A DNA stretch of 64,000 nt, taken from contig NZ_PVTX01000001.1 of assembly GCF_003003075.1 (NCBI RefSeq), positions 372,001 through 436,000 of the forward strand. The letters run 5' to 3'. Below, piece after piece: positions 1-13,421 of this stretch. How positions within the stretch are numbered: the first letter of the stretch is position 1; each line of letters starts with the position of its first letter. The position numbers and the translations under genes were made by a program. The stretch comes from Isoptericola halotolerans (GTDB lineage: Bacteria > Actinomycetota > Actinomycetes > Actinomycetales > Cellulomonadaceae). Under the pieces are notes generated by a model that was not told the origin of the DNA, did not search any database, and was given only the letters and a program-made list of their open reading frames with translations.

Positions 1-2088
1 GTCACGCCCGAGATGACCGAGCACCTGCTGGTGGGCATCGGGGAGAACGCCGGCGTCGTCGACATCGGTGACGGCTGGGCCGTGACCTTCAAGGTCGAGT
101 CGCACAACCACCCGAGCTACGTCGAGCCCTACCAGGGCGCCGCGACCGGCGTGGGCGGCATCGTGCGCGACATCATCTCGATGGGCGCGCGCCCCGTGGC
201 CGTGATGGACCAGCTGCGGTTCGGCGCGGTGGACCACCCCGACACCGCCCGCGTCGTGCACGGCGTCGTCTCCGGCGTCGGCGGCTACGGCAACTCCCTC
301 GGCCTGCCGAACATCGGCGGCGAGCTCGTCTTCGACTCCTCGTACCAGGGCAACCCGCTCGTCAACGCGCTCTGCCTGGGCGTGCTGCGGCACGAGGACA
401 TCCACCTCGCCAACGCCTCCGGCACGGGCAACAAGGTCATCCTGTTCGGTGCGCGCACGGGTGGCGACGGCATCGGCGGCGCCTCCATCCTCGCCTCGGA
501 GACCTTCGAGGACGGCGTGCCAGCCAAGCGCCCGTCGGTGCAGGTGGGCGACCCCTTCATGGAGAAGGTGCTCATCGAGTGCTGCCTCGAGCTCTACGCG
601 GCGAAGGTCGTCGAGGGCATCCAGGACCTCGGCGCGGCCGGCATCTCCTGCGCCACGTCCGAGCTCGCCTCCAACGGCGACGGCGGCATGCACGTGGACC
701 TCGACGACGTCCTGCTGCGCGACCCGTCCCTGAACGCCGGCGAGATCCTCATGTCGGAGTCGCAGGAACGGATGATGGCCGTCGTCACCCCGGAGAAGCT
801 GGACGCCTTCCTGGCGATCACCGACAGGTGGGACGTCGAGACGTCCGTGATCGGCGAGGTCAACGGTTCCGGCCGCCTCACCATCGACCACCACGGCCAG
901 CGCATCGTCGACGTCGACCCGCGGACGGTCGCGCACGAGGGACCGGTCTACGACCGCCCGTACGCCCGCCCGGTCTGGCAGGACGAGCTGCAGAAGGCGT
1001 CCGTCGTCGGCCTCGGGCTCACCCGCCCGGAGTCCGCCGACGACCTGCGGGCCACCGCGCTGCGCCTGCTCGCCTCGCCGAACCTCGCCTCGCCCGCCTG
1101 GGTGACCGACCAGTACGACCGCTACGTCCAGGGCAACACCGCGCTCTCGCAGCCCGACGACGGCGGCGTGGTGCGGGTGGACGAGTCGACCGGCCTGGGC
1201 GTGGCCCTGGCCACCGACGCGAACGGCCGCTACGGCAAGCTGGACCCCCGGGCCGGCGCCCAGCTCGCGCTGGCGGAGGCCTACCGCAACGTGGCGACGA
1301 CGGGGGCGACGCCGCTCGCCGTCACCGACTGCCTCAACTTCGGCTCGCCGGAGCACCCCGACTCCATGTGGCAGCTCGTCGAGGCCATCGAGGGGCTGGC
1401 CGACGCCTGCCAGGAGCTCGGCGTGCCCGTCACCGGCGGCAACGTCTCGCTCTACAACGGCTCGGGTGAGCCCGGCCAGATCGACTCGTCGATCCACCCG
1501 ACGCCCGTGGTCGGCGTGCTCGGGGTCATCGAGGACGTCCGCACCGCGTTGCCCTCGGGCTGGCGCGCCGCGGGCCTGTCGGTGCTGCTGCTGGGCGCCA
1601 CGGCCGACGAGCTCGACGGGTCGGCGTGGGCCGACGTCGAGCACCGCCACCTGGGCGGCCTGCCCCCGCGCGTCGACCTCGCGGCCGAGCGGGCCCTGGC
1701 CGGCGTGCTCGTGGAGGCGCGTCGCTCCGGGGCGGCGACGGCGGCGCACGACCTGTCCGAGGGCGGGCTCGTGCAGGCGCTGCTCGAGGCCTCGCTGCGC
1801 TACGGCGTGGGCGTGACGGCCACGGTGGACGCGGTCACGGCGCGGGACGCCGTGACGCCCTTCAGCGCGCTGTTCAGCGAGTCGACCGCCCGGGCGCTGG
1901 TCGCCGTCGCGCCGGAGCGCGAGGCGGAGCTCGTGGCAGCGGCCGAGGCGGAGGGTGTGCCCGTCGCGCGGCTCGGCGAGACCGGCGGCGACGCGGTGAC
2001 GGTGTCGTTCGGCGACGAGTCCTTCGCGATCGCGCTGGACGAGGCGCGCGAGGCCCACGAGGGCACGCTGCCCCGCATCTTCGGCTGA
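1..2088 (+). CDS. purL: Phosphoribosylformylglycinamidine synthase subunit PurL (5' end outside window)
   Basis: Catalyses the ATP- and glutamine-dependent conversion of FGAR to FGAM, step four of de novo purine synthesis, with PurS and PurQ in the cytoplasm. The frame is open from base 1, so the start codon lies upstream; about 695 residues are visible. Actinobacterial small-type PurL is roughly 750-780 residues, so perhaps 60-80 are missing. Visible family features are the substrate segment [19 protein letters not shown] near the start, the glycine-rich GGDGIGGAS, and the repeated second half with [19 protein letters not shown] and TGGNVSLYN, reflecting the duplicated PurM-like fold. Inner ATG codons exist but lie inside the conserved domain. 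The gene ends in a strong shared terminator facing dps. purF and purM follow 9.7 kb downstream. Confidence 0.97.
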   Translation, partial: VTPEMTEHLLVGIGENAGVVDIGDGWAVTFKVESHNHPSYVEPYQGAATGVGGIVRDIISMGARPVAVMDQLRFGAVDHPDTARVVHGVVSGVGGYGNSLGLPNIGGELVFDSSYQGNPLVNALCLGVLRHEDIHLANASGTGNKVILFGARTGGDGIGGASILASETFEDGVPAKRPSVQVGDPFMEKVLIECCLELYAAKVVEGIQDLGAAGISCATSELASNGDGGMHVDLDDVLLRDPSLNAGEILMSESQERMMAVVTPEKLDAFLAITDRWDVETSVIGEVNGSGRLTIDHHGQRIVDVDPRTVAHEGPVYDRPYARPVWQDELQKASVVGLGLTRPESADDLRATALRLLASPNLASPAWVTDQYDRYVQGNTALSQPDDGGVVRVDESTGLGVALATDANGRYGKLDPRAGAQLALAEAYRNVATTGATPLAVTDCLNFGSPEHPDSMWQLVEAIEGLADACQELGVPVTGGNVSLYNGSGEPGQIDSSIHPTPVVGVLGVIEDVRTALPSGWRAAGLSVLLLGATADELDGSAWADVEHRHLGGLPPRVDLAAERALAGVLVEARRSGAATAAHDLSEGGLVQALLEASLRYGVGVTATVDAVTARDAVTPFSALFSESTARALVAVAPEREAELVAAAEAEGVPVARLGETGGDAVTVSFGDESFAIALDEAREAHEGTLPRIFG

Positions 2089-2092
2089 CACG

Positions 2093-2132
2093 ACGACGGC
2101 GCGGCCCCTCGGGTGAGGGGCCGCGCCGTCGT
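2093..2132. terminator. Bidirectional hairpin between purL and dps
   Basis: A perfect 18-bp stem (2093-2110 with 2115-2132) closes a 4-nt GGGT loop immediately after the purL stop and ahead of the dps stop on the other strand. There is no clear T-run on either side, which is usual for GC-rich actinobacterial terminators. Confidence 0.85.
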
Positions 2133-2145
2133 GCGTGCTGCGTGC

Positions 2146-2631
2146 TCAGGCCTCGGTGTTCTCCGAGGAGATCATCCAGGCCTGCTTCTCCAGGTCGGCG
2201 ATGATCTCGTGGAGCAGGTCGGCCGAGGTCGGGTCCTCGGCGTCGACCTCGTCGTGCACCGTGCGGGCGACCTCGACGGTCTGCGCCACGCGCTCGACGA
2301 TCGTGTCGACGGTGTCGCCGACGGACACCAGCCCGGCCGGGTAGGGCGAGAGGTCGGTCTGGGTGGCGACGGTCTCGGTGCGGCCGTCCGGCACGGCCTG
2401 CAGCGCCCGCAGGCGCTCGGCGACGGTGTCGCTGTGCTCGCGGGCGACGTCGACGAGCTCGTCGAGCTGCAGGTGGAGGTCGCGGAACCCGCGCCCGGTC
2501 ACGTTCCAGTGGGCCTGCTTGCCCTGGACGTGCAGGTCGACGAGGGCCACGAGGACCCGCTGCAGGTGTGCGTGGAGCTTCTCCGACGCCTCGGCGCGGT
2601 GCGTGCTGCGATGGATCGACGGTGCGGACAT
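2146..2631 (-). CDS. dps: Dps family ferritin-like DNA-protection protein
   Basis: A 161-residue protein of normal Dps length that stores iron and uses H2O2 to oxidise Fe(II), in some species also compacting DNA, as a cytoplasmic dodecamer. The diagnostic segment QGKQAHWNVTGRGFRDLHLQL carries the ferroxidase His, followed by LDELVDVAREHSDTVAERL with the acidic ligands. The start was set at the ATG at 2631 because an AGGA ribosome site precedes it (aggaacacc-ATG) and because upstream residues do not look like Dps. The first ~20 residues (SIHRSTHRAE) form a short basic tail that could contact DNA. Transcribed alone, convergent with purL. Confidence 0.95.
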   Translation of the reverse strand: MSAPSIHRSTHRAEASEKLHAHLQRVLVALVDLHVQGKQAHWNVTGRGFRDLHLQLDELVDVAREHSDTVAERLRALQAVPDGRTETVATQTDLSPYPAGLVSVGDTVDTIVERVAQTVEVARTVHDEVDAEDPTSADLLHEIIADLEKQAWMISSENTEA

Positions 2632-2858
2632 GGTGTTCCTCGCTCTCTCGGGGATCGCCCGGTGGCGGTCACCGTGCTTGCTTCGCGGTGCTTCCCGTTC
2701 TCTTGAACGATTCCAGGCTAGGAGCATTCCCGCAGGTGCGCCAGCAAGGGCAGGCGTGCCTTCGGGAGCCCGGGCAGGCCAGGCAAACCTTCGCCGATGC
2801 CGATCTCCGGCGGTAGGATGTGGCACAGGTCACCGTGCTGGGACCGGGAGGCTGTTCG

Positions 2859-3251
2859 ATGACGTGGCCGCTGGCGTACCTGGTGTCGGTCGTGCTCGTG
2901 CTGACGATCATGGCCGTCGTCACCTGGCTGCGCTCGGCACCCCACCGGGCGGCGGTGGCACGGCGGCGACGGCGCCGCGCCGGGCCCGACCCCCTCGTCA
3001 CGCTGGCGATCCAGATCCGCCTCGGCGAGCTGTCGCACGAGCTGCGCAAGGTCACCGAGGACCCCGACGTCTACGCCCGTGCCCACCACTGGAGAGCCGC
3101 GCAGGACGCGTACGACGCGATGCTGCGGGACGCGTGCCGCGCGGCCGGGCTGGCCGTCGTCGACCACCCCCTGCGCGCCGACGAGCGCGTCACCGAGGAC
3201 GAACGGCTGCGGGAGGAGCTGGAGCTCAGCGCGCGTGGCTGGTCCTGGTGA
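2859..3251 (+). CDS. Small single-pass membrane protein, function unknown
   Basis: 130 residues. The N-terminus is one hydrophobic helix (residues ~3-25, MTWPLAYLVSVVLVLTIMAV), then a basic patch with six consecutive arginines, then a soluble, probably helical domain rich in charged residues (RLGELSHELRKVTEDPDVYARAHHW). This predicts a membrane-anchored protein with a cytoplasmic C-terminus. The ATG at 2859 is chosen because a GGGAGG site lies 8 nt upstream. A monocistronic unit: promoter region shared divergently with dps, and a strong hairpin directly after the stop. No family is recognised with confidence. Confidence 0.75.
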   Translation: MTWPLAYLVSVVLVLTIMAVVTWLRSAPHRAAVARRRRRRAGPDPLVTLAIQIRLGELSHELRKVTEDPDVYARAHHWRAAQDAYDAMLRDACRAAGLAVVDHPLRADERVTEDERLREELELSARGWSW

Positions 3252-3258
3252 CGAACGT

Positions 3259-3300
3259 GGACGGGCCCGGCCGAGGAAGAGATCTCGGCCGGGCCCGTCC
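3259..3300. terminator. Bidirectional hairpin between the small membrane gene and icd
   Basis: A perfect 17-bp stem (3259-3275 with 3284-3300) encloses an 8-nt loop between two convergent genes whose stop codons are only 60 nt apart. Confidence 0.85.
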
Positions 3301-3311
3301 TCGTCCTCGGG

Positions 3312-7165
<3,854 letters not shown>

Positions 7166-7230
7166 ACCCCGCCCGGTAGAGGTCGCGCAGGAGGCACATC
7201 TCCGCGCCGGCACCGACATAGCCTGTCCCC

Positions 7231-7602
7231 ATGACTGCACGACGACGGACGGACCCGGCAGCAGGCCGGGCGGCGGTGGCCGAGTGGCTCACCGGGACGG
7301 CGGACCGCCGGAGCACGACGACGGCGGTCCGGTTCACCCTCGAGGAGCTGGCCGACGTCGCGCCCGGCAACGCCGTCGAGGTGCGGGTGCCGCCGGCCGG
7401 CGCCGTCCAGGCCGTCGAGGGGCCGCGGCACACGCGAGGCACCCCGCCGAACGTCGTGGAGACCGACGTGCAGACCTGGTTGGCGCTCGCGACCGGTCGC
7501 GAGACGTGGGCCGAGGCCGTCGCGTCGGGTCGCGTGCACGCGTCCGGGGAGCGGGCCGACCTCGCGGCCCTGCTCCCGCTGCAGGCAGCCCGCCCGCGCT
7601 GA
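7231..7602 (+). CDS. Sterol carrier (SCP2-like) family protein
   Basis: 123 residues, small and soluble, matching the actinobacterial 'sterol carrier family protein' related to the C-terminal SCP2 fold of maleylpyruvate-isomerase-like proteins. Typical segments are [44 protein letters not shown] and [16 protein letters not shown] near the end. These proteins are expected to bind a hydrophobic ligand; no substrate is known to me. Leaderless: TAGCCT (7219-7224) ends 6 nt before the ATG. It is a single gene between the RNase and the GAF-ANTAR gene. Confidence 0.8.
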   Translation: MTARRRTDPAAGRAAVAEWLTGTADRRSTTTAVRFTLEELADVAPGNAVEVRVPPAGAVQAVEGPRHTRGTPPNVVETDVQTWLALATGRETWAEAVASGRVHASGERADLAALLPLQAARPR

Positions 7603-7736
7603 GCGGACGACCTGCCGCCGGGTGGTGCGGGTCCCGGGCTCCTGTGCCTACGGTGTTCCCGGGGGAGCGACGCCGGTGCCGGGCGGGCCGGACGTCGTGA
7701 GGGTGCCGGCCGCCCGCCGCGGAAGGAGCACTGAGG

Positions 7737-8408
7737 ATGAGCATCTCCTCGTACCCGGAGGAGTTCGCACGCCGGGCTGCCACCGTCCTGGGCCTGGACA
7801 TCGAGGCGAGCGTGATCGTGCGCGACCACCAGCTGTCGTTGCGCGCCGGGAGCAGCTCCCCGGCCTCTGCCCGGTGCGACCAGGCCGAGACGGCAGCGAA
7901 CGCCGGCCCGTGCGTCGACGCGATGGACAAACGGTCCGTCCGCGTCGTGCCGAGCATCGCGGACTCGACCGGCTGGGAGCGCTGGCGCGAGCAGGCGCTC
8001 GCCGAGGGCTACGTGTCGGCGCTCGCGGTCCCCGCGCTGGTGCGCGAGGACCTCGCGGTCGCCCTCAACCTCTACTCGCGTTCCCCGGACCCGTGGACGC
8101 CGGAGGTGCTGACCGCCGCGGACGGCTACGCCCAGCTCATCGCCTCGATGGTTCGGGTGCGCCTGCAGCTCGCCGAGATCGAGGACGCCGCGGCCGGCCT
8201 GTACCGGAACATGGGCGACGCGCTGGTCGCCGAGCGTGCCGTGGGCGCCATCATGCAGACCAACGGGTGCAGCGAGGACCAGGCGCGGCACATCCTCGAG
8301 TCCGCCTCGAAGCACCGCAGCGTGGATCGGCGCGAGGTCGCCGAGACCATCCTCCGCGCGCTCGTCGACGTCGACGCGGGCGATCAGCAGGACCCCCTCG
8401 GCGGCTGA
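7737..8408 (+). CDS. GAF and ANTAR domain regulator
   Basis: 223 residues. Residues ~10-145 form a GAF sensory domain (ALAVPALVREDLAVALNLYS near residue 100), and ~150-212 form an ANTAR domain (ALVAERAVGAIMQTNGCSEDQARHIL). ANTAR domains bind tandem RNA hairpins and act as antiterminators; the GAF part would sense a small molecule or redox state. GGAAGGAG 8 nt before the ATG fixes the start. A CTACGGTGT element near 7647 may be part of the promoter. No kinase or obvious ANTAR target hairpin pair lies beside it, so its RNA target is probably elsewhere. Confidence 0.9.
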   Translation: MSISSYPEEFARRAATVLGLDIEASVIVRDHQLSLRAGSSSPASARCDQAETAANAGPCVDAMDKRSVRVVPSIADSTGWERWREQALAEGYVSALAVPALVREDLAVALNLYSRSPDPWTPEVLTAADGYAQLIASMVRVRLQLAEIEDAAAGLYRNMGDALVAERAVGAIMQTNGCSEDQARHILESASKHRSVDRREVAETILRALVDVDAGDQQDPLGG

Positions 8409-8560
8409 GCAGTCCGGGGTGCCGCCGTCGGTGGGTGGCGATAGCGTCGCGGGCACCGGCCTCCTGCCCGCAGCACGCCCGTGACCCGGGGTTCAACCGG
8501 GGTTCACACCGGCCTGCTTGGCTGAGCCCGCCCTGTCGACCCTGATCGAGGAGGACCAGA

Positions 8561-11401
8561 GTGACTCATCCGTCACCGACCCCACGACGTCCCCGGACCG
8601 CAGGCACGGCGGCGGTCGCCGCGCTGCTGCTCCCGGCCGCCGCGCTGCCCGCCCTGCCTGCCGCGGCCGTGCCGTCGTCGGACGCCGTCGTCCTCGTCGA
8701 CGAGGTCTACGGGGGTGGCGGCAACAGCGGCGCCGTCTACGACCAGGACTTCGTGGAGCTCTACAACCCGGGTGACGAGCCCGTCTCCCTGGACGGCTGG
8801 TCGGTCCAGTACGGCTCGGCGGGCGGCACCACCTGGTCGGGGCAGACCGACCTGTCGGGCGAGATCCCCGCGGGCGGGTCGTTCCTCGTCGGGCAGTCGC
8901 GCGGCAACGACACCGACCTGCCGGACCTCCCGACGCCCGACGCCGAGGGGTCGATCTTCCTGTCCGGCTCCGGCGCGGAGGTGGCGCTGGTCTCCTCCAC
9001 GGACCGGCTCGACTGCACCGGTGCGGCGTGCGCCGACGTCGCGGACCTCGTCGACCTGGTCGGCTGGGGCTCGGCGAACACCTACCTCGGGTCCGGTGCG
9101 GCCCCGGGCACGAGCAACGCGACGTCGGTCGCGCGGGTCGGGCACAGCCACACCGTCGACAACGCCGTGGACTTCGTGGCGGGGACGCCGACGCCGGCCA
9201 ACAGCGGCACGGCGACCGACCCGGACCCGGACCCCACGCCGACCGACGACCCTGACCCACAGGCCGCCACCATCGCCGAGATCCAGGGGACGGGGGACGC
9301 CTCGCCGCTCGACGGGCAGGTCGTCACGACGCGCGGCGTGGTGACCGCCGTCTACCCCACCGGCGGTTTCGACGGCCTCTACCTGCAGACCGCGGGGACC
9401 GGCGGCGCCCCGGCCGACGACGCCACCCCGGGCGCGTCCGACGCGCTCTTCGTCTACTCCGCCGCCGCGGCCCGGGAGGTCGAGGTCGGCGACCACCTCG
9501 AGGTGACCGGCGTCGTCGGCGAGTTCTACGGCCTGACGCAGGCGACGCCGTCGGCCTGGACTGTCCTGGACGAGCCGGCCGTCGCCGTGAAGCCGACCAC
9601 CACCACCTGGCCCGCCGCCGAGGCCGAGCGCGAGGCGCTCGAGGGCATGCTGCTGGAGCCCCGGGGCGACTTCACCGTGACCGACAACTACTCCACCAAC
9701 CGCTACGGCACCGTCGGCCTCGCCGCGGGCGACACCCCGTCGGTGCAGCCCACCAGCGTCGGCCGTCCCGGCTCGCCGGAGGCGGCCGCGCAGGCCGCCG
9801 ACAACACGGCCCGCGCCGTCCAGCTCGACGACGGCGCCACGTGGGACTACACGAGCTCCTCCCGCTCGGGCACGCCGCTGCCGTGGCTCAACGGCACCGA
9901 CCCGCTGCGCGTCGGCGCGTCCGTCACCTTCACCGGACCGGTCGTCCTCGACTACCGGTACAGCGCCTGGTCGTTCCAGCCGCTCGAGCAGCTCACGGGT
10001 GAGAACGCCGACGGCGTGCAGCCGGCCACGTTCGCCGACACCCGGGAGGCGTCTCCCGAGGACGTCGGGGGCAACCTGACGGTCGGCACCTTCAACGTGC
10101 TCAACTACTTCACCACTACCGGTGACCAGCTCGACGGGTGCCAGTACTACACCGACCGTGACGGCGACCCGATCAGCGTCCGCACCGGGTGCCTCGCCCG
10201 CGGCGCCGCCGACGCCGAGAACCTGGAGCGCCAGGAGACCAAGATCGTCGCCGCGATCGGCGCGCTCGACGCCGACGTGGTCGCGCTGGAGGAGATCGAG
10301 AACTCCGCGCCGTTCGGCAAGGACCGCGACCAGGCCCTCGCGGACCTGGTCGACGCCCTGAACGCGGCGCAGGGGACCGGCACCTGGGCGTACGTGCCGT
10401 CACCTGCGCAGGTGCCGGCGGACGAGGACGTCATCCGCAACGCGTTCATCTACCGCCCGGCGGCGGCCGAGCCGGTCGGCGACTCGCGGATCCTCCTCGG
10501 GTCCGAGGCGTTCGGCAACGCCCGCGAGCCGCTGGCGCAGGTGTTCCAGCCCGTTGACGGAGCGTCCGGTGAGGCGGGCGACGACGTGCTGGTCGTCACG
10601 AACCACTTCAAGTCCAAGGGGTCGGCCGGGCCGTGGCCCGGGGACGCCGACACCGGCGACGGCCAGGGCGCGTCGAACGAGTCCCGGGTGCGTCAGGCGA
10701 CCGCGCTGGTCGACTTCGCCGACGAGGTCGCGGCCGAGGCCGGTACCGAGCGGGTCCTGCTGGCCGGCGACTTCAACGCGTACGAGCAGGAGGACCCGAT
10801 CGTCGTCCTGACCGACGCCGGGTACACCGACCTGGGCCCGACGACGGGCGAGTACACCTACCTGTTCGGCGGTCAGGTCGGCTCCCTCGACCACGTGCTC
10901 GCCTCGCCGGCGGCGCTCGACGCGGTGACCGGCGTCGACGTCTGGGACATCAACGCCGACGAGCCCGTCGCGAACGAGTACAGCCGGTACGACTACAACG
11001 TGACCGACCTGTACGACGAGACGCCGTTCCGGTCGTCCGACCACGACCCGGTGCTCGTCGGGCTGGACCTCCCGGCGGACGGCTCCGGCGAGCCCGACGC
11101 CCCCGCCTGGGAGAGCGACGTCGTCTACACCGCCGGGGACCGGGTGAGCCACGACGGCCGGGTCTTCGAGGCGCTGTGGTGGACCCGCGGCCAGACGCCG
11201 GGAGCGAGCCCCTGGGGCGCCTGGGCGGAGATCGGCACGCCCGTCGAGACCGAGGCCGGCACCTTCCCCGCCTGGACGTCCTCGCAGGTGTACGTGGGCG
11301 GCGAGACCGTGGTGCACGACGGCGAGCGGTGGCGGGCCCGCTGGTGGACGCGGAACCAGGAGCCCGGCCAGCGCCACGGCCCGTGGGAGCTGCTCGACTG
11401 A
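8561..11401 (+). CDS. Secreted ExeM/NucH-family endonuclease with two CBM5/12 modules
   Basis: 946 residues. A signal peptide (residues ~1-36, twin arginines then an Ala/Leu core ending LPAAAVP) is followed by a lamin-tail domain (~40-215, FVELYNPGDEPVSLDGWSVQY), an Asp/Pro/Thr linker (~220-235), an OB-like domain (~240-345), and an endonuclease/exonuclease/phosphatase domain (~510-840) with TFNVLNYF, EEIEN, NHFKSKG, AGDFNAY and SSDHDPV as metal and catalytic motifs. Two chitin/cellulose-binding CBM5/12 repeats end the protein (~853-893, ~905-946; WWTRGQTPG and WWTRNQEPG). It should degrade extracellular DNA. GTG 8561 follows GAGGAGG. The chitinase at 61.4-62.4 kb carries the same type of module. 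Confidence 0.93.
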   Translation: MTHPSPTPRRPRTAGTAAVAALLLPAAALPALPAAAVPSSDAVVLVDEVYGGGGNSGAVYDQDFVELYNPGDEPVSLDGWSVQYGSAGGTTWSGQTDLSGEIPAGGSFLVGQSRGNDTDLPDLPTPDAEGSIFLSGSGAEVALVSSTDRLDCTGAACADVADLVDLVGWGSANTYLGSGAAPGTSNATSVARVGHSHTVDNAVDFVAGTPTPANSGTATDPDPDPTPTDDPDPQAATIAEIQGTGDASPLDGQVVTTRGVVTAVYPTGGFDGLYLQTAGTGGAPADDATPGASDALFVYSAAAAREVEVGDHLEVTGVVGEFYGLTQATPSAWTVLDEPAVAVKPTTTTWPAAEAEREALEGMLLEPRGDFTVTDNYSTNRYGTVGLAAGDTPSVQPTSVGRPGSPEAAAQAADNTARAVQLDDGATWDYTSSSRSGTPLPWLNGTDPLRVGASVTFTGPVVLDYRYSAWSFQPLEQLTGENADGVQPATFADTREASPEDVGGNLTVGTFNVLNYFTTTGDQLDGCQYYTDRDGDPISVRTGCLARGAADAENLERQETKIVAAIGALDADVVALEEIENSAPFGKDRDQALADLVDALNAAQGTGTWAYVPSPAQVPADEDVIRNAFIYRPAAAEPVGDSRILLGSEAFGNAREPLAQVFQPVDGASGEAGDDVLVVTNHFKSKGSAGPWPGDADTGDGQGASNESRVRQATALVDFADEVAAEAGTERVLLAGDFNAYEQEDPIVVLTDAGYTDLGPTTGEYTYLFGGQVGSLDHVLASPAALDAVTGVDVWDINADEPVANEYSRYDYNVTDLYDETPFRSSDHDPVLVGLDLPADGSGEPDAPAWESDVVYTAGDRVSHDGRVFEALWWTRGQTPGASPWGAWAEIGTPVETEAGTFPAWTSSQVYVGGETVVHDGERWRARWWTRNQEPGQRHGPWELLD

Positions 11402-11436
11402 TCGGCGCTCTCCTGCGCGGGAGATAGGCTCGAGGG

Positions 11437-11793
11437 GTGAGCAGCACCAGCCCCGAGCCCTCTCCCGCGCAGCCGGCCGAGCAGCCCGTCGAGCAGCCGG
11501 CCGAGGAGTCGGCCGAGCAGCCTGCGCCGGACGACCACCTGCTCGTCGACCCGGCCCGGGTGCGGCGGGCGCCCCGCTACCGAGGCTTCTTCACGGTGGG
11601 GGCCGTCGTCGGCGTGGTGGTCGGCGTGGTCCTCGGCATGTGGCTGACCGACGTCGCCGGGGACGAGGGTGCGCTGCTCCTCAAGCCGGGTGTCTTCGTC
11701 TCGGTGGTGGTGCTGGGCACCACGACCTTCTTTGTGCTGCTCGCGGGCGGTCTCGCGGCGCTGGCGGACCGCCGGAGCCTGCGCCGCAGGTGA
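11437..11793 (+). CDS. Two-helix membrane protein upstream of purF, function unknown
   Basis: 118 residues. Residues 1-35 are a Pro/Gln/Glu-rich low-complexity tail with PAEQPVEQPAEESAEQP repeats. Two hydrophobic helices follow (~50-72 with TVGAVVGVVVGVVLGMW, and ~83-108). The C-terminus is basic (DRRSLRRR), so both ends should be cytoplasmic. Leaderless GTG: TAGGCT (11425-11430) ends 6 nt upstream. purF follows 43 nt later but has its own leaderless promoter, so co-transcription is only partial. Confidence 0.72.
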   Translation: MSSTSPEPSPAQPAEQPVEQPAEESAEQPAPDDHLLVDPARVRRAPRYRGFFTVGAVVGVVVGVVLGMWLTDVAGDEGALLLKPGVFVSVVVLGTTTFFVLLAGGLAALADRRSLRRR

Positions 11794-11836
11794 GCGCGAC
11801 GCGGGCCCGTGCCGTCGTCTGTGGGATACTCGGGGC

Positions 11837-13384
11837 ATGCCCCTGCGCCCTGACGGCCGTCTGAACCACGACCTCATGCCCGGCGAGAAGGGGCCGCAGG
11901 ACGCCTGCGGTGTCTTCGGCGTCTGGGCCCCCGGCGAAGAGGTCGCGAAGCTCGCGTACTTCGGCCTGTACGCCCTGCAGCACCGCGGCCAGGAGTCCGC
12001 CGGCATCGCCACCAGCAACGGTGAGCAGATCCTCGTCTACAAGGACATGGGACTCGTCTCCCAGGTGTTCGACGAGACGGCGCTGAACGCTCTCACCGGG
12101 CACATCGCCGTCGGACACTGCCGCTACTCCACGACCGGTGGCGTGACGTGGGAGAACGCCCAGCCCACGCTCGGCGCCACGGCGTCCGGGACGGTCGCCC
12201 TCGGTCACAACGGCAACCTCACGAACTCGGCCGAGCTCGTCGACCTGGTCGCGGAGCGCTACGGCGCGCAGCGCCGCGGCGAGCTCGCGCGCGGCAACAC
12301 CACGGACACCGCGCTGGTGACCGCGCTGCTCGTCGGCGACGAGGACCACACCCTCGAGCAGACGGCGCTCGAGGTGCTGCCCCGCCTGCGCGGCGCCTTC
12401 TCGCTGGTGTTCATGGACGAGCACACCCTGTACGCGGCGCGTGACCCGCAGGGCGTGCGTCCCCTCGTCCTCGGGCGCACCCAGCGCGGTTGGGTGGTCG
12501 CCTCGGAGACGCCCGCGCTCGACATCGTCGGGGCGTCGTTCGTCCGGGAGGTCGAGCCGGGCGAGCTGATCAGCATCGACGACGACGGGTTGCGTTCCAC
12601 GCGGTTCGCCACGCCCGAGCGCGCCGGCTGCGTCTTCGAGTACGTGTACCTGGCCCGGCCCGACACCTCGATCAAGGGCCGGCCGGTGCACGCCGCCCGC
12701 GTCGAGATGGGCAGGGTCCTGGCCCGGGAGCACCCGGTGGACGCCGACCTGGTCATCCCGGTGCCCGAGTCGGGCACCCCGGCGGCCGTCGGCTACGCCC
12801 AGGAGTCCGGCATCCCGTTCGGCCAGGGACTCACCAAGAACGCCTACGTCGGGCGGACGTTCATCCAGCCGTCCGACACGCTCCGCCAGCTCGGCATCCG
12901 GCTCAAGCTCAACCCGCTGCGCGAGGTGATCCGCGGCAAGCGGCTCGTCGTCGTCGACGACTCGATCGTCCGCGGCAACACGCAGCGCGCGCTGATCCGC
13001 ATGCTCCGCGAGGCCGGTGTGGCGGAGGTGCACGTGCGCATCTCGTCGCCCCCGGTCAAGTGGCCGTGCTTCTACGGCATCGACTTCGCCTCGCGGGCGG
13101 AGCTCATCGCCAACGGCCTCACCCCGGAGGAGATCGGCCAGTCCCTCGGCGCGGACAGCCTCGGCTACATCTCGACCGAGGGCATGATCGCGGCCACCGA
13201 GCAGCCGGCGTCGCAGCTCTGCGCCGCCTGCTTCACCGGCACCTACCCGATCGAGCTCCCGGAGGAGCACCAGCTCGGCAAGTACCAGCTGGAGCAGGCG
13301 GAGCTGCCCCTCGGCGCCCCGGAGGACGGCCTCTCGCAGCTCTCCGTCGGCGTGGGCGGCCAGACCGCGCTCGACCACCCCTGA
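11837..13384 (+). CDS. purF: Amidophosphoribosyltransferase PurF
   Basis: 515 residues. First committed step of purine synthesis: PRPP + glutamine to phosphoribosylamine. The class-II glutamine amidotransferase domain follows a 23-residue propeptide that must be removed to expose Cys24 (DACGVFGVW). PRPP binding is at KRLVVVDDSIVRGNTQRAL (~residues 370-388). The cysteines in VKWPCFYGID and LCAACFTGTYP fit the Bacillus-type enzyme with a [4Fe-4S] cluster. Start ATG 11837 is supported by GATACT (11825-11830) 6 nt upstream, a leaderless arrangement. purM follows after 37 nt and is probably co-transcribed. Confidence 0.98.
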   Translation: MPLRPDGRLNHDLMPGEKGPQDACGVFGVWAPGEEVAKLAYFGLYALQHRGQESAGIATSNGEQILVYKDMGLVSQVFDETALNALTGHIAVGHCRYSTTGGVTWENAQPTLGATASGTVALGHNGNLTNSAELVDLVAERYGAQRRGELARGNTTDTALVTALLVGDEDHTLEQTALEVLPRLRGAFSLVFMDEHTLYAARDPQGVRPLVLGRTQRGWVVASETPALDIVGASFVREVEPGELISIDDDGLRSTRFATPERAGCVFEYVYLARPDTSIKGRPVHAARVEMGRVLAREHPVDADLVIPVPESGTPAAVGYAQESGIPFGQGLTKNAYVGRTFIQPSDTLRQLGIRLKLNPLREVIRGKRLVVVDDSIVRGNTQRALIRMLREAGVAEVHVRISSPPVKWPCFYGIDFASRAELIANGLTPEEIGQSLGADSLGYISTEGMIAATEQPASQLCAACFTGTYPIELPEEHQLGKYQLEQAELPLGAPEDGLSQLSVGVGGQTALDHP

Positions 13385-13421
13385 CCCGCACCGCCCCGCG
13401 ACACCCCAGGAGCCTCGCCCC

